From Paenibacillus sp. MAEPY2 (GTDB lineage: Bacteria; Bacillota; Bacilli; Paenibacillales; Paenibacillaceae), in the NCBI RefSeq assembly GCF_000499205.1, contig NZ_AWUK01000007.1, positions 124,001 through 188,000 on the forward strand: a DNA stretch of 64,000 nt, given 5' to 3'. Below, one piece after another: positions 35,453 to 44,322 of this stretch. The position numbers and the translations under genes were made by a program. Within the stretch, counting starts at the first letter, position 1; every line of letters starts with the position of its first letter. The notes beneath the pieces are model-generated. The model was not told where the DNA came from. It did no database searches and saw nothing but the letters and a program-made list of their open reading frames with translations.

Positions 35453-38107
35453 ATGGACAAGTTTATTCTCATAGATGGTAATAGCATTATTTACAGGGCG
35501 TTTTTTGCAATGCCGCCGCTAACTAACTCGAAAGGTTTGCACACCAATGCGGTATACGGTTTTACCACGATGTTACTGCGGTTACTGGAAGAACATAAAC
35601 CGACACATGTGATGGTGGCTTTTGATGCAGGTAAAGTCACGTTCCGACATGAAGGTTACCAGGAATATAAGGGTGGCCGGGAGAAAACACCACCGGAGTT
35701 GTCAGAGCAATTTCCACTCCTGAAAGAGCTGCTTCAAGGCTTTGGTATTGCCCAGTTTGAGCTTGCAGGATTTGAAGCCGATGACATTATCGGAACATTA
35801 ACAAAACGGGCAGATGAAGCGGGAAGACAGGTTCTCGTTGTGTCGGGTGACAAAGATATGTTGCAGCTCGCGTCTGAACATGTGCATATCGGGCTTACGC
35901 GTAAAGGGGTCACCGAGATTGAGCTGTACGATCCTGCTCAGATTAAGGAGCGCTATGGTCTGACTCCGCTTCAAATTATTGATCTCAAAGGCCTGATGGG
36001 CGATACGTCTGACAATATCCCAGGCATTCCTGGTGTCGGAGAGAAGACGGCTTTGAAGCTGCTGCACCAGTTCGGCTCGGTCGAGGAAGTTCTTAACGGC
36101 ACAGGTGAGCTGAAGGGTAAAATGAAAGAAAAGATTGAGGCACATGCCGAAGATGCCCGTATGAGCAAGCAGCTTGCCACGATTCACCGTGAAGTTCCAT
36201 TGGAGCAAACGTGGGAAGATATGCAGTTCGCCGGATTAAAAGAGGAACTGGCAGGCCCGGCTTTGGCCAAGCTCGAATTCAAGTCTTTGCTTGAACGTCT
36301 GTCTTTCCGTGGAAGTGTAGCTTCTGAACAGGAAGCCGTACCAGCTGCTGCGGTGGAATCGTCCATTGCAACAGAAGAAACGATTAGTGATCTGTTCGGC
36401 TCACTCGGATCCATTGATGTGCTGCATGTGGAGACACATGGCGATAACCCGCATCAGGCAAAACTGATTGGACTTGCTGTAGGTTCAGCTGGAGCCTATA
36501 CATTCCTGTCTCCCGAGCTGCTTCAGTCTGAAGCAGCAGCTCCAGTACGAGAATGGCTCGGTAATGCAGAACAACCCAAGCGAGGTTATGACCTGCATCG
36601 TGTTGACCTGGCGCTGCATGCGCATGGGATTGATTTTGCAGGAGCGTCCTTTGATGTGCAGTTGGCTGCCTATTTGCTTGATCCAACCGAATCGAATCAG
36701 ACAATTAGCGGCCTGACTACGAAGTATGGTCTGCCTTCGCTTGTTGAGGATGATACGGTTATGGGCAAAGGTGCAAAATACAGGGTGCCTGAGACAGATA
36801 TACTCGGAGATTTTCTGTGTCGCAAAGCTGCGGCGGTAGCAGCGATTATTCCGCTCCAGGAGCAGGCGCTGGAGAGCAATGAGATGAACGCACTCTTCCA
36901 TGAACTGGAGATGCCTTTGTCACGCATTCTTGCTGATATGGAGAAACAGGGCATTAAGGCTAATACGGCAGATTTGCAGGCTTTGGGCAGTGAGTTCGAA
37001 GAAAATATCAGCAGGTTGATGGCGGAAATCTACAAGCTTTCCGGTACGGAATTCAATCTGAATTCACCGAAGCAATTGGGTGAGATTTTATTCGATAAAC
37101 TCGGTCTGCCTGTGGTGAAGAAAACAAAGACAGGATACTCTACAGACGCCGAAGTATTGGAGAAGCTGGCTCCTTATAACGATGTGGTCAAGCACATTCT
37201 GCAATATCGTCAACTTGCCAAGCTGCAATCCACATATGTAGAAGGACTGCTTAAAGAGATTTCAGATAAGGATGGCAAGGTGCATACGTTTTACCGTCAG
37301 ACGATTGCAGCTACCGGACGTCTGAGCAGCCAGTTCCCGAACTTGCAGAACATTCCGATTCGCATGGAGGAAGGACGTAAAATCAGGAAGGTGTTTGTTC
37401 CTTCTGAACCGGGCTGGTCTATCCTGGCAGCAGACTATTCGCAGATTGAACTACGCGTACTCGCTCATATTTCAGATGATGAGCGGCTGAAGGAAGCTTT
37501 TGTCCAAGACATGGATATCCATACGAAGACTGCCTCCGATGTGTTTGGCGTGAAGGCTGAAGATGTGGATGGAGACATGCGTCGTTCTGCAAAGGCGGTT
37601 AACTTCGGGATTGTATACGGCATCAGTGATTACGGCCTTTCGCAGAACCTGCACATCACGCGTAAGGAGGCGGCACAGTTCATTGATCAATACTTTGAAG
37701 TGTTCCAGGGTGTGCGCCGATATATGGATGATATTGTGAAGGAAGCGCGTCAGGATGGTTATGTCAAAACGCTGCTGGAACGTCGTCGTTATCTGCCAGA
37801 AATCAATGCAAGCAACTTTAACCTGCGTTCCTTTGCGGAACGGACAGCGATGAATACGCCGATTCAGGGAACTGCGGCAGATATCATCAAGCTTGCCATG
37901 GTACAGATGGATGAAGCACTGCGTGAACGCAAGCTGAAGAGCCGTATGCTGCTTCAGGTGCACGATGAGCTTGTATTCGAAGTGCCTGCGGATGAGCTGG
38001 AACTGATGAAAGAATTGGTTCCTTCAGTGATGGAAAAAGCATTGGAGCTGTCTGTGCCGCTGAAAGCGGAAGTCAGCTACGGGGAAAACTGGTACGAGGC
38101 TAAATAA
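35453..38107 (+). CDS. polA: DNA polymerase I
   Basis: The 884-residue enzyme fills repair gaps and removes Okazaki primers. The 5'-3' exonuclease/FEN domain is at about 1-290 (FILIDGNSIIYRAFFAMPPL, DTSDNIPGIPGVGEKTALKLL). A 3'-5' exonuclease-like domain follows (about 310-470), lacking the catalytic DxE (here LHVETHGDN), as in other Bacillales. The polymerase domain (about 480-884) has DYSQIELRVLAH (about 661), KAVNFGIVYGIS and HDELVFEVP (about 837). ATG 35453 follows a GAGGTG site. polA-mutM-ytaF-coaE order is as in B. subtilis. Confidence 0.97.
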   Translation: MDKFILIDGNSIIYRAFFAMPPLTNSKGLHTNAVYGFTTMLLRLLEEHKPTHVMVAFDAGKVTFRHEGYQEYKGGREKTPPELSEQFPLLKELLQGFGIAQFELAGFEADDIIGTLTKRADEAGRQVLVVSGDKDMLQLASEHVHIGLTRKGVTEIELYDPAQIKERYGLTPLQIIDLKGLMGDTSDNIPGIPGVGEKTALKLLHQFGSVEEVLNGTGELKGKMKEKIEAHAEDARMSKQLATIHREVPLEQTWEDMQFAGLKEELAGPALAKLEFKSLLERLSFRGSVASEQEAVPAAAVESSIATEETISDLFGSLGSIDVLHVETHGDNPHQAKLIGLAVGSAGAYTFLSPELLQSEAAAPVREWLGNAEQPKRGYDLHRVDLALHAHGIDFAGASFDVQLAAYLLDPTESNQTISGLTTKYGLPSLVEDDTVMGKGAKYRVPETDILGDFLCRKAAAVAAIIPLQEQALESNEMNALFHELEMPLSRILADMEKQGIKANTADLQALGSEFEENISRLMAEIYKLSGTEFNLNSPKQLGEILFDKLGLPVVKKTKTGYSTDAEVLEKLAPYNDVVKHILQYRQLAKLQSTYVEGLLKEISDKDGKVHTFYRQTIAATGRLSSQFPNLQNIPIRMEEGRKIRKVFVPSEPGWSILAADYSQIELRVLAHISDDERLKEAFVQDMDIHTKTASDVFGVKAEDVDGDMRRSAKAVNFGIVYGISDYGLSQNLHITRKEAAQFIDQYFEVFQGVRRYMDDIVKEARQDGYVKTLLERRRYLPEINASNFNLRSFAERTAMNTPIQGTAADIIKLAMVQMDEALRERKLKSRMLLQVHDELVFEVPADELELMKELVPSVMEKALELSVPLKAEVSYGENWYEAK

Positions 38108-38113
38108 TGGATC

Positions 38114-38184
38114 CTCAGCGGGTTTTCCGTTATTTTACAATCTGTTTTTCAACTGTTTTCGATATAAGAAGGGGTCCCGCTGAG
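38114..38184 (+). repeat. Nine-base inverted repeat between polA and mutM
   Basis: CTCAGCGGG (38114-38122) and CCCGCTGAG (38176-38184) are perfect complements separated by 53 bases. There is no following T-run, so it is not a standard terminator. Confidence 0.45.
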
Positions 38185-38223
38185 CGCCATCTTCCGTTAT
38201 AATATAGGGGAGGTGAGAACATC

Positions 38224-39054
38224 ATGCCGGAATTACCGGAAGTCGAAACAGTCAGAAGAACATTGAATCAACTTATTGTTGGCAAGACCATTGACTCAGT
38301 TACCGTTAGCTTGCCGCGGATTATCCAGCGGCCGGACGACATAGATGCATTTGCAATGGAACTTGCGGGACATACCGTGATCGGTGTGGAGCGCAGAGGC
38401 AAGTTTTTGCGTATTTTGCTGGACGGGCTGGTGCTCGTCTCCCATCTGCGGATGGAAGGAAGGTACGGGGTATACCAACAGCATGAGGACGTGGAGAAGC
38501 ATACCCATGTCATCTTCCACTTTACCGATGGAACAGAACTACGGTATAAGGATGTGCGTCAATTCGGTACAATGCATCTCTTCAATGCAGGGGAAGAATT
38601 GGTATCCAAACCTTTGTTGAAATTGGGGCTAGAGCCGCTTGATCCCGCGTTTACTGTGGCTGCATTCCGTGATGCTGTTGGCAAACGGACAACCAAAATT
38701 AAGGCCGTGTTGTTAAATCAGGCATATGTGGTCGGCATCGGGAATATCTATGTGGACGAGGCTTTGTTCCGCGCAGGCATTCATCCAGAGACTATTGCCA
38801 AGACATTGACAGAAGCGCAGTTATCCGTACTGCATGAAGCGATCGTAGCTACGCTGCAGGATGCGGTGGATGCAGGTGGGTCCTCCATTAAGTCCTATGT
38901 GAATGGACAGGGCGAGATGGGAATGTTCCAACATCAGTTGAAAATATATGGACGCAAATCTGAACCTTGTGCAACTTGTGGCACATTAATCGAGAAGAGT
39001 GTAGTAGGCGGCAGGGGCACGCATTATTGTCCGAAGTGTCAGCCGCTGCTCTAA
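38224..39054 (+). CDS. mutM: Formamidopyrimidine-DNA glycosylase (MutM/Fpg)
   Basis: The 276-residue base-excision repair enzyme removes 8-oxoguanine and formamidopyrimidines. The N-terminus PELPEVETVRR contains the catalytic Pro2 and Glu3. The H2TH motif region (VGIGNIYVDEALFRAGI) carries the conserved Asn/Tyr, and the C-terminal zinc finger has CATCG...YCPKC. GGGGAGGTGAGAACATC precedes ATG 38224. It lies between polA and ytaF as in B. subtilis. Confidence 0.97.
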   Translation: MPELPEVETVRRTLNQLIVGKTIDSVTVSLPRIIQRPDDIDAFAMELAGHTVIGVERRGKFLRILLDGLVLVSHLRMEGRYGVYQQHEDVEKHTHVIFHFTDGTELRYKDVRQFGTMHLFNAGEELVSKPLLKLGLEPLDPAFTVAAFRDAVGKRTTKIKAVLLNQAYVVGIGNIYVDEALFRAGIHPETIAKTLTEAQLSVLHEAIVATLQDAVDAGGSSIKSYVNGQGEMGMFQHQLKIYGRKSEPCATCGTLIEKSVVGGRGTHYCPKCQPLL

Positions 39055-39208
39055 ATCGGTGATGGGTTTGGCAGCATGAACGAAATCGTTAAATTGTAGC
39101 ACCCTTGGACTCCTCCCTCCATATACTGATATGGCAGAAATAAGCGGGCGTATACCCATACTGGCAGCCGCCGGTTGGAACGAGTTCCGCACAGGGGAGG
39201 AATCCGGG

Positions 39209-39988
39209 GTGCTGCATCATTTTATTTCATTACTGGCGCTTGCTTTGGCGCTTAGTTTAGATGGTTTTGGAGTCGGGATTACATATGGACTGCGGAGGAC
39301 TAAAATTCCGCTGTTATCCATTGTCGTCATTTCCATCTGTTCGGGTCTGGTTATTGGGCTATCCATGCAAGTAGGTGTACTTCTGTCCCATGTGGTATCT
39401 CCGGATGCGGCTTCGATTGTTGGAGCGGTTATTCTGATTGGTATTGGCGCATGGTCGTTGCTGCAACTGATTCGAAAACGAGGCAAGGAACAGCTGGAAA
39501 CGGACAACGGAGTGGGTGAGGGAGCAGGAGCAGGAGCAGGAACAATTCGAAGTGGTGCGCAATCCTCACAAGAAGCTCAGTCGAAAGGCAGAAATCAGGT
39601 GCTCGCGCTTGAGCTTGAGCAATCGGCTTCTGGAGGATCTCTGGAACGAATGGTCTTTACACTTGAGCTGCGGAAGCTGGGGGTAGTCATTCAGATTCTG
39701 CGTAGCCCCTCAAAGGCAGATATGGACAATTCGGGAAGTATATCTGTTCAAGAAGCGATGTGGCTTGGAATTGCTCTTTCTCTGGATGCTTTCGGCGCAG
39801 GATTGGGGGCCGCATTATTGGGATTCCCGACCTTGTGGACTGCACTAGTTATTGCGTTGTTTAGCGGGGTATTTCTGTCAATGGGCATGAGGGTTGGGTT
39901 GCGCTTTGCTGCACTGAGTTGGATGCGAAGATTATCCGTGCTACCTGCTCTTTTATTAATGATTATGGGAATAATGAAGTTGTTGTGA
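39209..39988 (+). CDS. ytaF: Sporulation membrane protein YtaF (MntP-like) with an EF-hand-like loop
   Basis: The 259-residue protein has six hydrophobic segments in two repeats: ALALALSLDGFGVGITYGL near the N-terminus and GIALSLDAFGAGLGAALLG after the middle. These resemble the MntP cation exporter fold. The hydrophilic middle has a Gly/Ala repeat (GEGAGAGAGT) and, at residues 171-182, DMDNSGSISVQE, a complete 12-residue EF-hand-type calcium loop pattern. I start at GTG 39209, eight bases after GGGGAGG; the frame opens earlier (39131) without a ribosome site. YtaF is sporulation-linked in B. subtilis. Transport of a divalent cation is inferred. Confidence 0.85.
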   Translation: MLHHFISLLALALALSLDGFGVGITYGLRRTKIPLLSIVVISICSGLVIGLSMQVGVLLSHVVSPDAASIVGAVILIGIGAWSLLQLIRKRGKEQLETDNGVGEGAGAGAGTIRSGAQSSQEAQSKGRNQVLALELEQSASGGSLERMVFTLELRKLGVVIQILRSPSKADMDNSGSISVQEAMWLGIALSLDAFGAGLGAALLGFPTLWTALVIALFSGVFLSMGMRVGLRFAALSWMRRLSVLPALLLMIMGIMKLL

Positions 39989-39997
39989 GGTGAAATA

Positions 39998-40594
39998 ATG
40001 AATATTGGCTTAACCGGCGGGATCGCGACAGGCAAAAGTAGTGTTTCCGCCTTTCTCGCCAGTAAGGGAGCGTTGCTCATTGATGCAGATGTTATTGCCC
40101 GGGAAGTCATGATGCCCGGGCATCCCGTTCTGGCTGCGGCCGTTCAGCGGTTCGGACAAGCCATATTGAATGAGGACGGAACACTGGATCGGAAAAAGCT
40201 GGGCAGTATTGTGTTTCAGGATCCAGAGGAACGCAAAGCGCTGGAGGCTATTACACATCCTGCAATCCGTAAGGAGATGCGCGAACGTGCTGCGATATAC
40301 GAGCTTGAACATCCGGACAAGCTTGTCGTATCGGATATTCCGTTATTGTACGAGTCAGGGCTGGAAGAAGGCTTTGAAGAAGTGATGGTTGTATATGTCC
40401 CTAGGTCCGTGCAGCGGGAACGACTGATGAGCCGAGACGCAATGACAGTAGAACAAGCAGATGCCCGTATTGACGTGCAAATGGACATTGAAGATAAGAA
40501 GCAGCGTGCTGATGTGGTTATTGATAACAGCGGCTTGTGGTCAGAGACGGAGCAGCAAATTATTTCATTTTTGCATCGTAAAGGTCTATTATGA
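39998..40594 (+). CDS. coaE: Dephospho-CoA kinase
   Basis: The 198-residue P-loop kinase phosphorylates the 3' hydroxyl of dephospho-CoA to make coenzyme A, the last step of the pathway. It has the Walker A GGIATGKSS (about 7-15), DADVIAREVMMPGHP, HPAIRKEMRERA and DIPLLYESGLE. GTGAGGTGAAATA precedes ATG 39998. Its stop overlaps the start of the lytic transglycosylase gene by four bases (ATGA), so the two are translationally coupled. Confidence 0.96.
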   Translation: MNIGLTGGIATGKSSVSAFLASKGALLIDADVIAREVMMPGHPVLAAAVQRFGQAILNEDGTLDRKKLGSIVFQDPEERKALEAITHPAIRKEMRERAAIYELEHPDKLVVSDIPLLYESGLEEGFEEVMVVYVPRSVQRERLMSRDAMTVEQADARIDVQMDIEDKKQRADVVIDNSGLWSETEQQIISFLHRKGLL

Positions 40595-41154
40595 AATTGC
40601 TGCGTAAAAAACGAGTATTGTTGTTGATGTTTGTGTCTTTTGTATTGGTGCTGTTCCTGAATACGAACTGGATGTCATGGTTCTATCCGATTCATTATAA
40701 GGAAGAGATTCGTGCACAGTCTCAGAGTTATGAGGTCGATCCGTTTCTTATAGCCTCCATCATCAAGGTGGAAACCAATTTTAAGACAAGCAAAGAATCC
40801 AGGAGAGGGGCTATTGGGCTGATGCAGCTTATGCCCGACACCGCGAACTGGATTATGGAGCAAGCCAAAATTCCGGGCACCTCATTGGAAGAATTAAAGC
40901 ACGAGCCTGAAAGAAATATCCAGTTGGGTACCTGGTATCTACGCAATCTGTCAGATCAATTTGACGGGAATGAAACGGCTATGATTGCTGCGTACAATGC
41001 TGGTCCGGGCAAAGTAAACTCATGGCTGAGGGATGGTGTATGGGACGGCTCGTTTGAGACTGTCAAGGATATTCCGTTTGGTGAGACCCGGCACTATGTA
41101 CAACGCGTCATTTATTATTATAATCAATATGTAAAGATCTATAATACGTTCTAA
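40591..41154 (+). CDS. Lytic transglycosylase, SLT domain, membrane-anchored
   Basis: The 187-residue protein has an N-terminal signal anchor (about 8-24, VLLLMFVSFVLVLFLNT). A goose-lysozyme/SLT-like domain follows: YEVDPFLIASIIKVETNF with the catalytic Glu, GAIGLMQLMPDTANWI and AMIAAYNAGPGKVNSWL. It cleaves peptidoglycan glycan strands outside the membrane. It overlaps coaE by four bases. Homologues sit at this place in several Bacillales (YtcC-like region), with a possible role in sporulation or wall turnover. Confidence 0.92.
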   Translation: MKLLRKKRVLLLMFVSFVLVLFLNTNWMSWFYPIHYKEEIRAQSQSYEVDPFLIASIIKVETNFKTSKESRRGAIGLMQLMPDTANWIMEQAKIPGTSLEELKHEPERNIQLGTWYLRNLSDQFDGNETAMIAAYNAGPGKVNSWLRDGVWDGSFETVKDIPFGETRHYVQRVIYYYNQYVKIYNTF

Positions 41155-41260
41155 GAGAAGACATTTTGGACATGGTCTGAAATAAGTAGAAGCACCGAGC
41201 AGACCGGTTATTCACCGGCCGCTCCATGCTCCTCTGTATTACCGTATTACGATGCAGATA

Positions 41261-41482
41261 TTATTGGTATTGACCTGCCAATTGCTGTTCTGCAATTGTT
41301 ACCAGACGCTTCGTGATGTATCCACCGATCGAACCGTTCTCGTAAGAAGTCATGTTACCTTGGTATCCGTCTTGTGGAATGCTGATTCCAAGTTCTTGAG
41401 CAACTTCATATTTCATTTGCTCGAGAGCTGCGGAAGCTTTAGTTACCACCAGGTTGTTGGAGTTACCATTGCTTTGTGCCAT
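41261..41482 (-). CDS. Small acid-soluble spore protein, alpha/beta type
   Basis: The 73-residue protein has the SASP signatures KYEVAQELGI (with the GPR protease cleavage site between Glu and Leu/Ile-rich residues) and GSIGGYITKRLVTIAEQQL. These proteins coat and protect DNA in dormant spores. AGGAGGTGAACAGCA precedes ATG 41482. It is a single gene opposite to its neighbours and expected to be under SigG control. This is direct evidence of an endospore former. Confidence 0.96.
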   Translation of the reverse strand: MAQSNGNSNNLVVTKASAALEQMKYEVAQELGISIPQDGYQGNMTSYENGSIGGYITKRLVTIAEQQLAGQYQ

Positions 41483-41595
41483 TGCTGTTCACCTCCTCGC
41501 GGTTGGTAAAAGTATTATGTGTCGTCAATACGATTTTCATAACTAATGATTACAGGGAATTTGTGGTAAAAGTAAAACATGGGAAGTGATCTGAA

Positions 41596-42063
41596 TTGAA
41601 ATGTCCTTATTGCGCCTATCTGGGCACCAAGGTGCTTGATTCAAGGCCGGCCAATGAATCGAAATCGATTCGTCGTCGTCGTGAGTGTGAGCAATGTAGC
41701 CGTCGATTTACAACTTTTGAAATGGTGGAAGAAACGCCGCTGATCGTCATCAAGAAAGATGGTAGTCGCGAGGAATTTAGCCGGGACAAGATTCTACGTG
41801 GCCTAATTCGGGCTTGTGAGAAACGTCCGGTCTCGGTAGAAACGCTGGAGATGATGGTTTCCGAGACAGAAAAGGCCCTGCGAAATACAGCTGACGCTGA
41901 AGTGGAGAGCCGCCAGATTGGTGAGCTACTGATGGAACAGCTGTTTCCCGTTGACGAAGTAGCCTATGTACGTTTTGCTTCGGTGTATCGCCAATTCAAA
42001 GACATCAATATGTTCATGAAAGAATTAAAATCTTTGTTGTCCAAAGAAGACATCGAGGATTAA
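41596..42063 (+). CDS. nrdR: Transcriptional repressor NrdR
   Basis: The 155-residue protein has the zinc ribbon CPYC...[16 protein letters not shown] (about 3-37) and an ATP-cone domain (about 48-140, [20 protein letters not shown]). It represses ribonucleotide reductase genes in response to ATP/dATP. The start is TTG 41596, since family members begin MKCPYC; GGGAAGTGA lies upstream. No NrdR box or nrd gene is seen in the window. Confidence 0.94.
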   Translation: MKCPYCAYLGTKVLDSRPANESKSIRRRRECEQCSRRFTTFEMVEETPLIVIKKDGSREEFSRDKILRGLIRACEKRPVSVETLEMMVSETEKALRNTADAEVESRQIGELLMEQLFPVDEVAYVRFASVYRQFKDINMFMKELKSLLSKEDIED

Positions 42064-42162
42064 TGAAGCGGTAAGGGAGAAGAGCAATCTGGGGTTACCG
42101 TAACGTGTGTTCCAGTAAAAAGGATGTTCTTCTCCAATCACTTTAAATTCAACAAAAAGTTG

Positions 42163-42191
42163 TTGACAGCCAAAGCTGTATTTTATATGAT
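42163..42191 (+). promoter_or_regulatory. SigA promoter of tRNA-Ala
   Basis: TTGACA (42163-42168), 17-base spacer and TATGAT (42186-42191) give a near-perfect housekeeping promoter about 55 bases before the tRNA. Confidence 0.8.
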
Positions 42192-42247
42192 ATAGGAGTC
42201 GCCTGCGGAATGAAGCAGAGATAGACAACCGTTTACATTCATATTTT

Positions 42248-42320
42248 GGGGCCTTAGCTCAGCTGGGAGAGCGCATCGCTGGCAGCGATGAGGTCAGGGG
42301 TTCGATCCCCCTAGGCTCCA
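42248..42320 (+). tRNA. tRNA-Ala (anticodon GGC)
   Basis: The 73-base cloverleaf has acceptor GGGGCCT/AGGCTCC, D arm GCTC/GAGC, anticodon stem CATCG/CGATG with loop CTGGCAG (anticodon GGC) and T arm AGGGG-TTCGATC-CCCCT. The terminal A is the discriminator, so CCA is not fully encoded. Confidence 0.97.
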
Positions 42321-42325
42321 TAATT

Positions 42326-42371
42326 AAAAGCCTTTAAACACAAAGATTTCTGTGTGTTTAAAGGCTTTTTT
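42326..42371 (+). terminator. tRNA-Ala terminator
   Basis: AAAAGCCTTTAAACACA pairs with TGTGTTTAAAGGCTTTT and is followed by further Ts. Confidence 0.92.
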
Positions 42372-42486
42372 CTGTGCACGGTCATTTCATCGGAAAAAGC
42401 CTGCAGCTTACGTTCTAATTGGCCGGATACGGCATTTTATTCACGATCTTGTCGTATTAATCTGGACAGCGCATAACACTGATGTT

Positions 42487-42511
42487 ATATTGTTTCTATA
42501 AGAAACAATAT
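42487..42511 (+). promoter_or_regulatory. Palindromic operator upstream of the hydrolase-MarR pair
   Basis: ATATTGTTTC and GAAACAATAT are perfect ten-base complements around TATAA. The size and symmetry suit a MarR dimer, and a MarR gene is second in the operon. Confidence 0.6.
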
Positions 42512-42627
42512 TATTCGTAAAGAAAATTATTTTAGTTGGAATCTCTATGAATAGTGGATATCTAAAAAATGGCTCAAGACCGTTAGATACTTGGTTAATG
42601 CTTGAGCACAATGAAGGGATGGAATGA

Positions 42628-43440
42628 ATGATGAGTCATTTGGAGACAACAATTGAATCTTTTGACGGAACTCAGCTTTATTTCAGCAAAAATATTGTAA
42701 GCGGTGCCATGGCAGGCGTGGTCATTGTTCATGGCTTGTGTGAGCATGCCGGACGCTATGATTATTTGACAGATAAACTAAACAAACGTGGTTTTAACGT
42801 ATATCGTTTTGACCATCGTGGTCATGCAAGATCAGAAGGGAAGCGTACGTTCTACAGTGATTTTCATCAGATCATTGATGATGTAAATGTGGTTGTTGAA
42901 GCAGCCTTGCAAGAGAGCGGGGATATTCCGCTTTTTGTCATTGGGCATAGTATGGGTGGCTTCGCAACCTCTTCATTTGGAACGAAATATCCAGGCAAAG
43001 TAAAAGGGATTGTTCTATCCGGAGCGTTAACTCGTTACAATACGAAGGTTGCTGGAGAATTACCACTTGATCTTCCCCCGGGCACGTATTTTCCCAATGA
43101 GCTTGGTAGCGGCGTATGCAGTGATCCAGAGGTGGTATCCGCTTACGTGAATGATCCGCTCGTAGAAAAACAGATTTCCGTGGATTTGTTTAATAGTCTG
43201 GGGAATGGAGTGGCCTGGTTAAAAACACATGCGAAGCAGTTTGTTGATCCTGTACTTGTTCTGCATGGAGCAAACGACGGGCTGGTGAGCGAACAGGATT
43301 CGCGCGACTTTTACGGTGATATTGCCTCAACCGATAAAACGCTGAAAATATATGCACATCTCATGCATGAAATATTTAATGAACCTAATCGGGATGAAGT
43401 CATTGAGGAAGCGATCACATGGATTGAAAAACATATCTAA
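42628..43440 (+). CDS. Alpha/beta hydrolase, monoacylglycerol-lipase-like
   Basis: The 270-residue serine hydrolase has the oxyanion segment IVHGLCEHAGRYDYL, the nucleophile elbow GHSMGGFATS, and late Asp (HGANDGLVS) and His (HLMHEIFNE) completing the triad. This is the Hydrolase_4/serine aminopeptidase S33 group that includes monoglyceride lipases and lysophospholipases. It has no signal peptide, so it is cytosolic. AAGGGATGG precedes ATG 42628 (ATG 42631 possible). It is followed 56 bases later by a MarR gene, and a strong palindrome lies about 120 bases upstream. Confidence 0.9.
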   Translation: MMSHLETTIESFDGTQLYFSKNIVSGAMAGVVIVHGLCEHAGRYDYLTDKLNKRGFNVYRFDHRGHARSEGKRTFYSDFHQIIDDVNVVVEAALQESGDIPLFVIGHSMGGFATSSFGTKYPGKVKGIVLSGALTRYNTKVAGELPLDLPPGTYFPNELGSGVCSDPEVVSAYVNDPLVEKQISVDLFNSLGNGVAWLKTHAKQFVDPVLVLHGANDGLVSEQDSRDFYGDIASTDKTLKIYAHLMHEIFNEPNRDEVIEEAITWIEKHI

Positions 43441-43496
43441 ATTCAGTACATTGGAAAAGAGAGATAGAGACACTTTGAAGGTGAAAGGGATTATTC

Positions 43497-44018
43497 ATGA
43501 AATTAGACTGGATGGGCGACCATCGGGAACTTATTGAGAAGATCATCAAGTATGGTAATGCATATTCAAACACCTATAAGCTGCAGCGAAGTTATGGTAC
43601 GAATATGACGTTCTCCGCTTCGCAGATTCAGACGCTGGAGTACATTCTGGAAGCGGAGGACAAGGAAGAAAAAATGTCGGAAATGGCAGCACGACTTGGC
43701 GTGAGCCGCAGCACGTTTTCCAAAAATGTGAAGGTTCTAACGGAAAAAGGATTACTCGAAAAATACCATTTAAGTGGAAATCGCAAAGACATTTATGTCA
43801 AACCTTCGGCCAATGGACGCGAGGCGTATGCCCAATATACTGAATTTGTTCGTGAGCTGTGCTTTGATGATATTTTTCAGTATGCTGATACGATTTCAGA
43901 GGCTGACAAGAAAAGCTTTATACGTATTATGGATTTATTTGCCGATGTATTACTCTGGTATGGTGAAAAAGAACAGGAACCGCGAAAGCTCATCAAAATT
44001 GATGCGAATCGTGATTAA
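43497..44018 (+). CDS. MarR-family transcriptional regulator
   Basis: The 173-residue protein has a winged helix at about 55-110 (MSEMAARLGVSRSTFSKNVKVL, then KYHLSGNRKDIYVKPS wing) flanked by dimerisation helices. It probably represses its own operon through the palindrome at 42487-42511, responding to a substrate or product of the adjacent hydrolase (inference from context). GAAAGGG lies six bases before ATG 43497. The C-terminal tail is longer than in typical MarR proteins. Confidence 0.87.
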   Translation: MKLDWMGDHRELIEKIIKYGNAYSNTYKLQRSYGTNMTFSASQIQTLEYILEAEDKEEKMSEMAARLGVSRSTFSKNVKVLTEKGLLEKYHLSGNRKDIYVKPSANGREAYAQYTEFVRELCFDDIFQYADTISEADKKSFIRIMDLFADVLLWYGEKEQEPRKLIKIDANRD

Positions 44019-44322
44019 GAAGAGCGCATCATATAAGGAAAGTTGAATAAGTCATTACTAGGTTAAGTGAATACTTTTGATGGTCATAGTCCTGTCATGT
44101 AGACAGGACTATCAGACAACATTGAAGCTGCGACGGTTTCCCAGTAGTATACTGGGGAACGGTCGTTTATTTTTTATCCATTCTGAAACTTTTACTTTGG
44201 GAAGAATGTACTCCGGATGAATCAGCAATGCTAAAATAAAGAGGTATAGCCAATTTAACCGTGTAGAATGAGCTGAAATTAGAGTCATTACCCGCCCGGT
44301 ATGAGTCACGGAGGATCAAAAA
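44019..44322. other. Intergenic region with a perfect hairpin and a terminator
   Basis: ATAGTCCTGTC-ATGTA-GACAGGACTAT (44086-44112) is a perfect hairpin without a T-run; the real terminator follows at 44131-44175. Sequence from 44176 presumably holds the promoter of the next regulator. No gene is seen. Confidence 0.5.
44131..44175 (+). terminator. Terminator of the hydrolase-MarR operon
   Basis: CGACGGTTTCCCAGT pairs with ACTGGGGAACGGTCG (one mismatch, one G-T) around AGTAT, then TTTATTTTTT. Confidence 0.85.
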
